Assembly (NCBI GenBank): GCA_021798675.1
Contig: JAJZGE010000067.1
Span: 1 to 7,824 of the forward strand
Length of the DNA stretch: 7,824 nucleotides
Origin: Pseudomonadota bacterium
GTDB taxonomy: Bacteria > Pseudomonadota > Gammaproteobacteria > Xanthomonadales > Rhodanobacteraceae
Reading direction: 5' to 3'
Below are positions 1 to 7,333 of the stretch, one piece after another (position 1 is the stretch's first letter; the number at the start of each line of letters is the position of its first letter). The position numbers and the translations under genes are program-made. A model generated the notes under the pieces. That model was not told where the DNA came from. It was given only the letters and a program-made list of their open reading frames with translations, and did not search any database.

Positions 1-54
1 GATGCCGAGCAGCCCGGCGTGTTTCTCGATCGCTTCGAAATGCTTGTAGGCCAT
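1..54 (-). CDS. ccoO: cbb3-type cytochrome c oxidase subunit II (CcoO), N-terminal fragment
   Basis: Only the first 18 codons lie in the window; the gene runs off the left edge. They read MAYKHFEAIEKHAGLLGI. This resembles the N-terminus of CcoO, where an IEKN-x-GLL-type stretch precedes the single membrane anchor. CcoO is the membrane-anchored mono-heme c subunit of the cbb3 oxidase and passes electrons to CcoN. The position immediately after ccoN, in the same direction and with a 13-bp gap, matches the usual ccoNO order. The ATG at 54 is chosen because a GAGGA ribosome-binding sequence lies 10 nt upstream. The heme-binding CxxCH motif would lie outside the window, so identity rests on the short N-terminus and the context. 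Confidence 0.8.
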   Translation of the reverse strand, partial: MAYKHFEAIEKHAGLLGI

Positions 55-64
55 GATGATGTCG

Positions 65-69
65 TCCTC
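65..69 (-). promoter_or_regulatory. Ribosome-binding site of ccoO overlapping the ccoN stop codon
   Basis: On the minus strand the ccoN stop and the ccoO Shine-Dalgarno share bases: TGAGGA, with TGA the stop (70-68) and GAGGA at 69-65. The spacing to the ccoO ATG is 10 nt. This arrangement suggests that a ribosome finishing ccoN helps initiation on ccoO, keeping the two oxidase subunits in step. The coupling is inferred; the sequence overlap is seen directly. Confidence 0.6.
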
Positions 70-1534
70 AACCGGCAGCGGGCAGCGGAGCGGGTACCTG
101 GTGCGGCATCGGCTCGGGGATCGGGACCGGAATCGGCTTGATCAGGTGCGCGCGCGCATCGGCGGCGGTATGCCACAGGTTCCAGGCCATCACCCACATG
201 CCGGACAGGATCAGCAGGCCGCCCATCCAGCGGATCAGGTACATCGGCCGGATCGCGATCAGGCTGTCGAGGAAGCCGTAGGTGAGCGCGCCGTCCGGCT
301 GGGTGGCGCGCCACATCATGCCCTCGGTGACGCCGGCGGTCCACATCGAGCCCACGTACAGCAGCGTGCCCATCATGTGCAGCCAGAAATGCAGCTCCAT
401 GCCGCCGCGCGAATGCATTTCCGGCCGGCCCAGCGCGCGCGGCGCCATCGCGTAGAGCGAGCCGATGGTGATCATCGCCACCCAGCCGAGCGAGCCCGAA
501 TGCACGTGGGCGATGGTCCAGTCGGTGTAGTGCGACAGCGAGTTCACCGTCTTGATCGCCATCATCGAACCCTCGAAGGTGGCAGCGGCATAGAACACCA
601 GCGACATCACCATGAATTTGGCGGCGGGGTCGGTCTTCAGCCGCCACCACGAGCCGTTGAAGGTGAGCAGCCCATTGGCCGCCGAGCCCAGGCTGGGCAT
701 CAACAGGATCAGCGAGAACGCCATGCCCACCGACTGCACCCAGTCCGGCAACGCGGTGTACATCAGGTGGTGGGCGCCGGCCCACATGTAGACCGAGATC
801 AGCGCCCAGAAATTGACGATCGAGAAGCGGTAGCTCCACAGCGGTTGCTGCGCCTGCCGCGGCACGAAGTAATACATCATGCCGAGGAAGCCGGCGGTGA
901 GGAAAAACGCCACCGCGTTGTGGCCATACCACCACTGCACCATCGCATCGACCACGCCCGAGTAGATCGGGTAGGACTTCCACATCGACACCGGCAGCGC
1001 GAGGTTGTTGACGATGTGCAGCAGGCCCACCGCGATGATGAAGGCGCCGTAGTACCAGTTCGCCACGTAGATGTGGCGGATGCGCCGGCGCGTGAGGCTG
1101 GCGAAGAACACCACCCCGAAGCTCACCCACACCACCGCGATCAGCAGGTCGATGAGCCATTCCGGTTCGGCGTACTCCTTGCTCTGGGTGATCCCCAGCG
1201 GCATCGTCACCATCGCCAGCACGCAGATCAGCTGCCAGCCCCAGAAGGTGAACTCGGCCAGCCGGCCCAGTGCCAGCCGCGCATGGCCGGTGCGCTGCAC
1301 CACGTAATAGCAGGTGCCCATCAGCGCCGAGCCGCCAAACGCGAAGATCACGCCGAAGGTGTGATCGGGGCGGATCCGGCTGAAGGTCAGCCACGGGATA
1401 TTGAAGTTCAGTGCCGGCCACATCAGCTCGGCGGCGGCGTAGACCCCGAACGACATGCCGACGATGCCCCAGACCGCCGCGGCCAGCAGAAACAGCCGCA
1501 CGACGCGGTCGTTGTAGTACTCGGTATTCGGCAT
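68..1534 (-). CDS. ccoN: cbb3-type cytochrome c oxidase catalytic subunit I (CcoN)
   Basis: This is the catalytic heme-copper subunit of the high-affinity cbb3 terminal oxidase, which reduces O2 to water and pumps protons across the inner membrane. The 488-residue protein has about 12 hydrophobic segments. Expected ligands are all visible: H58 and H345 for low-spin heme b, H343 for heme b3 (in the HVHSG motif), and H205, H255 and H256 for CuB (WWYGHNAV and AGAHHLMY). Y249 fits the Tyr that cross-links to the first CuB histidine, and E321 fits the conserved Glu of the cbb3 class. All these sit two residues earlier than in the Pseudomonas stutzeri enzyme as I recall it. The C-terminal tail from residue 467 is proline-rich. 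The start has an AGGGG sequence (1540-1544) 5 nt upstream. An FNR box lies 61 bp upstream, and ccoO follows after 13 bp. Confidence 0.97.
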   Translation of the reverse strand: MPNTEYYNDRVVRLFLLAAAVWGIVGMSFGVYAAAELMWPALNFNIPWLTFSRIRPDHTFGVIFAFGGSALMGTCYYVVQRTGHARLALGRLAEFTFWGWQLICVLAMVTMPLGITQSKEYAEPEWLIDLLIAVVWVSFGVVFFASLTRRRIRHIYVANWYYGAFIIAVGLLHIVNNLALPVSMWKSYPIYSGVVDAMVQWWYGHNAVAFFLTAGFLGMMYYFVPRQAQQPLWSYRFSIVNFWALISVYMWAGAHHLMYTALPDWVQSVGMAFSLILLMPSLGSAANGLLTFNGSWWRLKTDPAAKFMVMSLVFYAAATFEGSMMAIKTVNSLSHYTDWTIAHVHSGSLGWVAMITIGSLYAMAPRALGRPEMHSRGGMELHFWLHMMGTLLYVGSMWTAGVTEGMMWRATQPDGALTYGFLDSLIAIRPMYLIRWMGGLLILSGMWVMAWNLWHTAADARAHLIKPIPVPIPEPMPHQVPAPLPAAG

Positions 1535-1561
1535 GGCCGCCCCTGGTCAGTGAATGGCTGC

Positions 1562-1567
1562 ATTGTC
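1562..1567 (-). promoter_or_regulatory. Candidate -10 element of the ccoN promoter
   Basis: On the minus strand GACAAT matches the sigma70 -10 consensus TATAAT at 4 of 6 bases. It lies 21 nt downstream of the edge of the FNR box. If the box is centred at -41.5, as in class II FNR promoters, this hexamer falls at about -13 to -8 and transcription would start near 1554-1556. That leaves a leader of about 20 nt before the ccoN ATG. No good -35 hexamer is present, as expected when the activator replaces it. The position is predicted from geometry only. Confidence 0.45.
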
Positions 1568-1588
1568 CGAATCCGCGGACGCTGCGAA

Positions 1589-1602
1589 TTGATGAGGATC
1601 AA
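1589..1602 (-). promoter_or_regulatory. FNR/ANR-type binding site upstream of ccoN
   Basis: The 14-bp sequence TTGATGAGGATCAA is a perfect match to the FNR/ANR consensus TTGAT-N4-ATCAA. Its centre is 61 bp upstream of the ccoN start codon. FNR-family regulators carry an oxygen-labile 4Fe-4S cluster and activate low-oxygen genes, and cbb3 oxidase operons are well-known targets in other proteobacteria. The site is palindromic, so it could also act on the divergent ispG side, but it is over 220 bp from the ispG start. Control of ccoN is much more likely. Confidence 0.85.
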
Positions 1603-1728
1603 GAAAAAACGCGATTTCTTTCGTCATGCGCAGAAAGTGGCGTGGCCCGGCTGCGCCGACGATCTGGCGTGATGCAGCAGGCGACCCGCCATAGTCACCC
1701 TCGCGGTGGCGCGACACAAGGAATTGCG

Positions 1729-1750
1729 CGGAACATGCCTCGCTGTTCCG
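1729..1750. repeat. Perfect 7-bp inverted repeat upstream of ispG
   Basis: CGGAACA (1729-1735) and TGTTCCG (1744-1750) are perfect inverted arms separated by 8 nt. The element lies 73 bp before the preferred ispG ATG, in the divergent ccoN-ispG region. It could be an operator for a dimeric regulator or an RNA hairpin in an ispG leader. A TATCCT at 1771-1776 is a weak candidate -10 for ispG, which would put the repeat in its -35 zone, but I see no convincing -35. The arms do not match a regulator site that I recognise. Confidence 0.4.
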
Positions 1751-1822
1751 GGAGCGTCAAACTGATCGGGTATCCTTGGCGCGTCGTCGCGGGTGGCCGC
1801 GACCCGTTTTCCGGTTGCCTTC

Positions 1823-3082
1823 ATGAGTGAGCTTGTTTCGCAGAAACCGCGCCTGGCCGAGCCGGGGTCACGTCGCGCCAGCGTCGGCGTGACAATCGGC
1901 AAGGTGCGGGTCGGCGGTGGTGCGCCGATCGTGGTGCAGTCGATGACGAACACCGACACCGAGGACGCTGCCGGCACCGCCAGACAGATCGCCGAGCTGG
2001 CCCGCGCCGGCTCGGAGCTGGTGCGCATCACGGTGAACACGCCGGCCGCCGCGGCGGCGGTGCCGCGCATCGCCGAGCGGCTCGCGATGATGGGCGTGGA
2101 GGTGCCGCTGATCGGCGACTTCCACTACAACGGCCATCAGTTGCTGGAAGCCGAGCCCGCCTGCGCGCAGGCGCTGGCGAAGTACCGCATCAACCCCGGC
2201 AACGTGGGCTTTGGCAAGAAGAAGGACAGCCAGTTTGGCGCGATCATCGAGAAGGCCATCCAGTACGGCAAGCCGGTGCGCATCGGCGCCAACTGGGGCT
2301 CGCTCGACCAGAGCATGGTCGCCGCGCTGATGGATGAGAACGCCAGGCGTGCCGAACCGTGGGACGCCGCCCACGTGGCGCGCGAGGCGCTGCTCCGCTC
2401 GGCGCTGGACTCCGCCGTACGCGCCGAGCAGATCGGCCTGCCGCGCGAGCGCATCATCCTGTCGTGCAAGGTGTCGGGCGTGCAGGAACTGATCGCGGTG
2501 TATCGCGACCTGGCCGCGCGCTGCGACTACGCGCTGCACCTGGGCCTGACCGAGGCCGGCATGGGTTCCAAGGGCATCACCGCGTCGAGTGCCGCGCTGG
2601 CGGTGCTGCTGCAGGAAGGCATCGGCGACACCATCCGCATCTCGCTCACGCCCGAGCCCGGCGCGGCGCGCAGCGGCGAGGTGATCGTGGCGCAGGAGCT
2701 GCTGCAGACGATGGGCCTGCGCTCGTTCACGCCACTGGTCACCGCGTGCCCCGGCTGCGGCCGCACCACCAGCGAGTTTTTCCAGGTGCTGGCGAAAACC
2801 GTGCAGGAGCACGTGCGCGAGCAGATGCCGCTGTGGCGGGTCAAGTACGACGGCGTCGAGAACCTCACGCTGGCGGTGATGGGCTGCATCGTCAACGGTC
2901 CGGGCGAGTCCAAACATGCCAACATCGGCATCTCGCTGCCGGGCAACGGCGAGGCGCCGGCGGCGCCGGTGTTCATCGACGGCGAGAAGGCGATGACCCT
3001 GCGCGGCGACAACATTGCGGCGGAGTTCGTCGGTATCCTGGACGATTACGTCGCGCGCAAGTACGCCGCCCGCGCCGGCTGA
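1823..3082 (+). CDS. ispG: 4-hydroxy-3-methylbut-2-en-1-yl diphosphate synthase (IspG/GcpE)
   Basis: IspG carries out the penultimate step of the MEP isoprenoid pathway, converting 2-C-methyl-erythritol 2,4-cyclodiphosphate to HMBPP with a 4Fe-4S cluster. The N-terminal TIM-barrel starts with [19 protein letters not shown] (about residues 28-46), followed by [12 protein letters not shown] and [11 protein letters not shown]. The C-terminal cluster domain shows C309 and C312 (ACPGCGRTT), C355 ([10 protein letters not shown]) and E362, matching the three Cys plus Glu ligands of E. coli IspG. At 419 residues it is longer than the E. coli protein (372) but close to the form I recall from Xanthomonadaceae. 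I prefer ATG 1823. A GTG at 1793 is in frame and would add 10 residues; neither start has a clear Shine-Dalgarno. A GC hairpin covers the stop codon, and yjdM follows after 50 bp. Confidence 0.96.
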   Translation: MSELVSQKPRLAEPGSRRASVGVTIGKVRVGGGAPIVVQSMTNTDTEDAAGTARQIAELARAGSELVRITVNTPAAAAAVPRIAERLAMMGVEVPLIGDFHYNGHQLLEAEPACAQALAKYRINPGNVGFGKKKDSQFGAIIEKAIQYGKPVRIGANWGSLDQSMVAALMDENARRAEPWDAAHVAREALLRSALDSAVRAEQIGLPRERIILSCKVSGVQELIAVYRDLAARCDYALHLGLTEAGMGSKGITASSAALAVLLQEGIGDTIRISLTPEPGAARSGEVIVAQELLQTMGLRSFTPLVTACPGCGRTTSEFFQVLAKTVQEHVREQMPLWRVKYDGVENLTLAVMGCIVNGPGESKHANIGISLPGNGEAPAAPVFIDGEKAMTLRGDNIAAEFVGILDDYVARKYAARAG

Positions 3083-3092
3083 GCCCGGCGCG
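3071..3092 (+). terminator. GC-rich hairpin over the ispG stop codon, possible weak terminator
   Basis: CGCGCCGG (3071-3078) and CCGGCGCG (3085-3092) form a perfect 8-bp stem with a 6-nt loop that contains most of the ispG TGA. The sequence after it (CCTTGCTTC) has only scattered T residues, so this is not a classical intrinsic terminator. It may cause partial termination or protect the 3' end of the ispG message. The stem is certain; the function is inferred. Confidence 0.35.
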
Positions 3093-3132
3093 CCTTGCTT
3101 CAAGAATCCGATAACGCCACGCTGGACCGAAC

Positions 3133-3471
3133 ATGAGCAACCTGCCCGACTGCCCGATGTGCCACTCCTCCTATACCTACGAGGATGGCGGACTGCTGGT
3201 GTGCCCCGAGTGCGCGCACGAGTGGTCGAGGGAGGCGACCGCCGCCGAAAGCGACGAGTTGATGGTGAAGGACGCCAACGGCAACCGGCTGGTCGACGGC
3301 GACAGCATCACCGTGATCAAGGACCTCAAGGTCAAGGGTTCGTCCCTGGTGGTCAAGGTCGGCACCAAGGTGAAGAACATCCGCCTGGTGGAAGGCGACC
3401 ACGACATCGACTGCAAGATCGACGGCATCGGCCCGATGAAACTGAAGTCGGAGTTCGTGCGCAAGGCCTGA
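3133..3471 (+). CDS. yjdM: YjdM/PhnA-family zinc-ribbon protein
   Basis: This 112-residue protein matches the small PhnA (YjdM) family along its whole length. It has an N-terminal zinc ribbon with two CxxC pairs (C7/C10 and C24/C27), then the conserved segment [20 protein letters not shown] (residues 45-64). After that comes a beta-rich C-terminal domain with [16 protein letters not shown] and DCKIDGIG. The family takes its name from proximity to the E. coli phn region, but it is not the phosphonoacetate hydrolase that is also called PhnA, and its molecular role is not established. No signal peptide or membrane segment is visible, so it is probably cytoplasmic. It follows ispG by 50 bp and could be cotranscribed if the intervening hairpin is leaky. 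Only a weak GGA lies ahead of the ATG. Confidence 0.92.
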   Translation: MSNLPDCPMCHSSYTYEDGGLLVCPECAHEWSREATAAESDELMVKDANGNRLVDGDSITVIKDLKVKGSSLVVKVGTKVKNIRLVEGDHDIDCKIDGIGPMKLKSEFVRKA

Positions 3472-3493
3472 GCCGGCTCCGTGACTGCCGCGG

Positions 3494-4117
3494 GTGAATC
3501 CAGCGAGGTGCAGGTGGACCAGCGCGGTGCGTGAACACGCCATCGCCAGCCGCAAACTGGTCACCGATCGCGCCATCCTCGACGCCGTGCTGGCGCGCCG
3601 GCCACGCAGCGTCATCGATCTCGGTTGCGGTGAGGGCTGGCGGGTGCGCGCGCTGGTGATGCAGGGTGTCGACGTGCTCGGCATCGGCGCCGTCCCGGTG
3701 CTGGTCGATGCGGCGCGCACGGCGGGCGGCGGCCGTTTCCTCGCGATGGACTGCGCCGACGTCGCGGGTGGTGCGCTGCGCGAGCGTGCCGGCGCGCTGT
3801 CCTGCAATTTTTCCCTGCTTGGCGGCGAGTCCGTGGATACCTTGCTGCGTGCCACGCCTTCCCTGCTCATGCCAGGCGGGTGCGCTGTTGGTGCAGACTG
3901 CGGGGACGCGCCCTACGTGGACGGCTGGCGCGAAGGCTCGTGGGCCGGTTGTGGCGAGGGCTTCGAACAGGCGGCACCGTGATATTTACGCACCCTGGCG
4001 GGCTGGCTCGATGCGCTGGCGCGAGCCGGCTTGTACGTGGTGCGCATGGTCGAGCCGCTGCATCCGTCGACGGGAAAACCTGCGTCGCTGATCCTGGTGG
4101 CCGAGGCGCGGCACTGA
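3494..4117 (+). pseudogene. Class I SAM-dependent methyltransferase, disrupted
   Basis: The frame from GTG 3494 encodes REHAIASRKLVTD followed by the SAM-binding motif DLGCGEGW (residues 42-49). An in-frame TGA stops it at 3980-3982. The same frame then continues for 44 more codons to TGA 4115-4117, reading YLRTLAGWLDALARAG, EPLHPSTGKPASLILVAE. That is the expected C-terminus of this family, where the join usually reads P-W-Y-F-R-T-L. The stop therefore sits at a conserved Trp codon (TGG to TGA). In addition, 3882-3899 reads ALLVQT, the expected post-PGG strand, in a different frame, and the usual His-Pro after it is missing. The acidic residue expected at the end of beta-2 is Gly65. Several independent defects point to true decay. 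The start is uncertain and the N-terminus looks short. The substrate of the intact enzyme is unknown. Confidence 0.75.
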
Positions 4118-4190
4118 TCCCTGCACGAGCTCGCGGGCCGTCATCGCGACCCGCCGCAGGCTAGTGGTATCGGGCGACGCCGAGGCGGAA

Positions 4191-4925
4191 TCAGCGCGCG
4201 GCCAGGACGCCGCGAGGCGATAGCAAGGACTCGGCGCCGCTCCAGCTGCCCACGCGGCCGCGCAGGGCGACGAGTCGCGTCGCTTCACGCAGGTAGTCTT
4301 CCCGCAGCATTTCCTCGGCACCGAGGCTCAGCGTGTGCGCATTGGCCACCTGCGCATCGATCAGCGGCCAGCCCCACGACTGCAGCAGGGCCGCCAGGGA
4401 CACCAGTGCGACCTTCGAGCCGCCGCTTTCGGCGCTGAACATCGACTCGCCGCAGAACAGCCGGCCCACCGCCACGCCGTAGATGCCGCCGACCAGCCGC
4501 GCGTCTTCCCATACCTCCACGCTGTGCGCGTGGCCGAGCCGGTGCAGCTGCACATAGGCATCGATCATCGCCGGCACGATCCAGCTGCCGCCGCCGTCGT
4601 CGCGCGGTGCAGCGCAGGCACGGATCACCGCCTCGAACGCGTGATCCACACTGACCCGCCACGACTTGCCACGCAGTTGCCGGCGCAGGCTGCGGTTGAC
4701 GCGCAAGCATTCGGTGCGGAACACGCAACGCGGATCGGGCGACCACCACAGGATCGGCTCGCCCGCGCTGAACCACGGAAAGATGCCGTGCCGATACGCC
4801 ACCAGCAGGCGCTCCGGCAACAGATCACCGCCGAACGCGAGCAGGCCGTTCGGCGCGGCCAGCGCGCCGCGCGGATCGGGAAACGGCTCGACGACATCGG
4901 CACGCAGCTGTGGCAGCACGATCAT
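4191..4925 (-). CDS. aat: Leucyl/phenylalanyl-tRNA--protein transferase (Aat)
   Basis: Aat transfers Leu or Phe from aminoacyl-tRNA to N-terminal Arg or Lys of proteins, creating N-degrons for ClpS-ClpAP. The 244-residue protein aligns with E. coli Aat (234) from end to end. Visible motifs are PNGLLAFGGDLLPERLLVAY (25-44), GIFPWFS, ILWWSPDPR (58-66), GGSWI, LGHAHSVEVW (130-139), LFCGESMFS (157-164) and LIDAQVANAHT (188-198). E160 and Q192 correspond to catalytic E156 and Q188 of E. coli. The ATG at 4925 overlaps the stop of the upstream acyltransferase gene (ATGA), implying translational coupling. The open frame continues upstream of this ATG for over 1 kb, but that part is a shadow of the neighbouring gene. 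It is cytoplasmic. It ends 73 bp from the convergent methyltransferase pseudogene with no strong terminator between. Confidence 0.96.
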   Translation of the reverse strand: MIVLPQLRADVVEPFPDPRGALAAPNGLLAFGGDLLPERLLVAYRHGIFPWFSAGEPILWWSPDPRCVFRTECLRVNRSLRRQLRGKSWRVSVDHAFEAVIRACAAPRDDGGGSWIVPAMIDAYVQLHRLGHAHSVEVWEDARLVGGIYGVAVGRLFCGESMFSAESGGSKVALVSLAALLQSWGWPLIDAQVANAHTLSLGAEEMLREDYLREATRLVALRGRVGSWSGAESLLSPRGVLAAR

Positions 4926-6100
4926 GGCGCGCCGCGGCTTGCCTGGGCGTGGCCTGCTTCGCCATCGCCCGATTGACCATCGCCTGATTGGTACGGCGAG
5001 TGCGCCAGCAGCTGCGCGCGGTACGCCTCGCGCGCACGCGCCTCGTGCACCAGCGCCTGGCGCACCGCCGCGTCGAAGCTCTCGTTCACCAGGTAGTGGC
5101 GCGAGTGCGTGCGGTTGGGCAGAAAGCCGCGCGCCAGCTTGTGCTCGCCCTGGGCACCAGGCTCGAAGGTGTGCAGCCGATGGGCGATGCAGAACTCGAT
5201 GCCGCGGTAGTAGCACAGCTCGAAGTGCAGTCCGGGCAACTCGACCACGCTGCCCCAGTAGCGACCGTAGAGCGTGTGCGGGCCCAGCATGAACAGCGCC
5301 ATCGCCACGATGCGGCCGTCCTGCCGTGCCGTCGCCACCTGCACCCGATCGCCCAGCGCGCGGCCGAGGTGGTGGAAAAACGCCGGCGTCAGCGCCGCGT
5401 GGTTGCCCTTCAGCTCGAAGGTGGTTGCGTACAGCGCGTGCAGCGTGCGCCAGTCGCCGTCGCTGAGCGTGCTGCCGGCCTCCATCGCGATCTGCAGGCC
5501 GCACTCGCTGGCCTGGCGGCGCTCCTGGCGGATGTTTTTGCGCTTCTTGCCGGTGAGCGTGGCGAGGAAGGCCTCGAAGTGCGGGTAGTCGCGGTTGTGC
5601 CAGTGGAACTGCCAGTCGAAACGCTGCAGCCAGCGCGCGTCGAACGCGGGCAGGTCGGCCGGCTGCAGGAAGTTGACGTGCACCGAGGACAGCCCCAGTC
5701 GTTCGGTTTCGGCAACCAGCGCGGCGACCAGCCTCACCTTGTCGCCCGGCTCGCGCGCCAGCAGGCGCGGGCCCGGCACAGGCGAGTAGGGCGCGGCGCC
5801 GAGCAGTTTGGGGTAGTAATCGCCACCGGCGCGCTCGAAGGCATCGGCCCAGGCGAAGTCGAACACGAACTCGCCGTGGGAGTTGCCTTTCAGGTAGGCC
5901 GGCACGGCGGCCACCAGACGGCCGTGCTCGAACCGCGCCAGATGGTGCGGCCGCCAGCCGTAGTCCTGGCGCAGGCAGCCGTGTTCCTCCATGCCGCGCA
6001 GAAAAGCATGGCTGACGAACGGGTTGCCGTCGTCGATCAGCGCATCCCACTGGGCTGGGTCGATGTCGGCGAGGCTGTCGAGTACGCGCCATTCAGTCAT
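4922..6100 (-). CDS. GNAT-fold N-acyltransferase, COG3146/DUF482 (FemAB-like) family
   Basis: The 392-residue product resembles the predicted N-acyltransferases of COG3146 (DUF482/FemAB-like), whose substrate is not known. Family landmarks are NPFVSHAFLRGMEEHGC (26-42), YLKGNSHGEFVFDFAWADAF (69-88), YYPKLLGAAPYSPVPGPRLL (95-114), TGKKRKNIRQERR (183-195) and, most telling, LHFELCYYRGIEFCIAH (291-307) with FEPGAQGEHKLARGF (312-326). The last two lie in the acyl-CoA-acyltransferase fold. No signal peptide or membrane segment is seen. ATG 6100 is chosen because an AAGG lies 7 nt upstream and the family N-terminus begins there; the frame is open further upstream only as a shadow of trxB. It lies 50 bp after trxB and overlaps aat by 4 bp. 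The last 20 or so residues are low-complexity, with QSGDG repeated twice. Family call firm, biochemical role unknown. Confidence 0.88.
   Translation of the reverse strand: MTEWRVLDSLADIDPAQWDALIDDGNPFVSHAFLRGMEEHGCLRQDYGWRPHHLARFEHGRLVAAVPAYLKGNSHGEFVFDFAWADAFERAGGDYYPKLLGAAPYSPVPGPRLLAREPGDKVRLVAALVAETERLGLSSVHVNFLQPADLPAFDARWLQRFDWQFHWHNRDYPHFEAFLATLTGKKRKNIRQERRQASECGLQIAMEAGSTLSDGDWRTLHALYATTFELKGNHAALTPAFFHHLGRALGDRVQVATARQDGRIVAMALFMLGPHTLYGRYWGSVVELPGLHFELCYYRGIEFCIAHRLHTFEPGAQGEHKLARGFLPNRTHSRHYLVNESFDAAVRQALVHEARAREAYRAQLLAHSPYQSGDGQSGDGEAGHAQASRGAP
4962..4991 (-). repeat. Two-copy 15-bp tandem repeat inside the acyltransferase C-terminus
   Basis: Units at 4962-4976 and 4977-4991 differ at two of 15 bases and each encodes QSGDG (residues 371-380). 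Being a multiple of three, the repeat keeps the frame and extends the polar tail of the protein just before the overlap with aat. It looks like a recent slippage duplication in a tolerant tail. Confidence 0.7.
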
Positions 6101-6125
6101 GCGTTGACCTTGCCACAGGTAGGCC

Positions 6126-6143
6126 TCACGGCGCGCACCGTGA
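6126..6143 (-). repeat. 6-bp hairpin between trxB and the acyltransferase gene
   Basis: TCACGG and CCGTGA form a perfect 6-bp stem with a 6-nt loop in the 50-bp spacer after the trxB stop. No T-tract follows in either direction, so a classical terminator is unlikely. It may mark a processing or attenuation point that lets trxB be expressed more strongly than the two downstream genes. The function is speculative. Confidence 0.35.
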
Positions 6144-6150
6144 CCGCGGC

Positions 6151-7179
<1,029 letters not shown>

Positions 7180-7225
7180 TCATGAGAGTGTGGCGGGACG
7201 GATCGGCGCTTCGAATCCGCAAGGA

Positions 7226-7276
7226 TGGGGAAGCGGGCACCCCGATTCAAGCTCTGCGGCGATTGCTGCTTCCCCA
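7226..7276 (+). repeat. Long inverted repeat in the trxB-ald intergenic region, possible leader stem-loop
   Basis: Positions 7226-7236 and 7266-7276 can form an 11-bp stem, TGGGGAAGCGG with CTGCTTCCCCA. It includes eight consecutive Watson-Crick pairs of GGGGAAGC/GCTTCCCC and one G-U pair, around a 29-nt loop. It ends 57 bp before the ald start codon. In an ald transcript starting near 7133 it would be a stable 5'-leader structure; as DNA it could be a regulator site. No T-tract follows, so it is not an intrinsic terminator. I do not recognise it as a known riboswitch. Confidence 0.45.
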
Positions 7277-7333
7277 ACCTGGCCTGGCGGCCACAAGTCG
7301 CCAGCGCATATCGAACTCCACAGGACTGCCCCC

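Noticed and set aside
53..1672. A 539-codon open frame on the plus strand opposite ccoN
   Set aside because: Its product is rich in His, Arg, Ala and Gln with no recognisable motif, and it is antisense to a full-length CcoN with all metal ligands. It is a GC-content shadow.
1729..1750. GAAC...GTTC arms as a LexA/DinR box
   Set aside because: The spacing between GAAC and GTTC is 10 nt, not the 4 nt of the Bacillus-type box, and the alphaproteobacterial site is a direct repeat.
1868..3103. A 411-codon open frame on the minus strand opposite ispG
   Set aside because: Low-complexity His/Arg-rich product antisense to a complete ispG; typical shadow in GC-rich DNA.
3470..3479. GAGCCGGCTC palindrome over the yjdM stop codon
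   Set aside because: A 10-bp perfect palindrome with no loop is expected by chance in DNA this GC-rich and has no supporting context.
3481..3534. A GTG-started short frame (17 codons) between yjdM and the methyltransferase, possibly the true N-terminus before a frameshift
   Set aside because: It could join REHAIASR by a shift near 3532, but the frame from 3494 already reads plausibly into the same motif, so a further lesion cannot be supported.
3980..3982. TGA as a selenocysteine codon
   Set aside because: The expected residue is Trp, not Cys, no SECIS-like hairpin is evident right after it, and other defects in the gene favour decay.
4131..4154. Possible terminator hairpin between the convergent methyltransferase pseudogene and aat
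   Set aside because: Only competing 5-bp stems can be drawn and there is no T-tract on either strand.
4191..6092. A 633-codon frame suggesting a fusion ending in Aat
   Set aside because: The upstream 390 residues are Arg/Ala-rich nonsense read out of frame through the acyltransferase gene. Aat homology starts exactly at the ATG at 4925.
7206..7222. TTCGAATCC, resembling a tRNA T-loop
   Set aside because: The flanking bases do not form the required 5-bp T-stem, and no acceptor or anticodon arm is seen around it.
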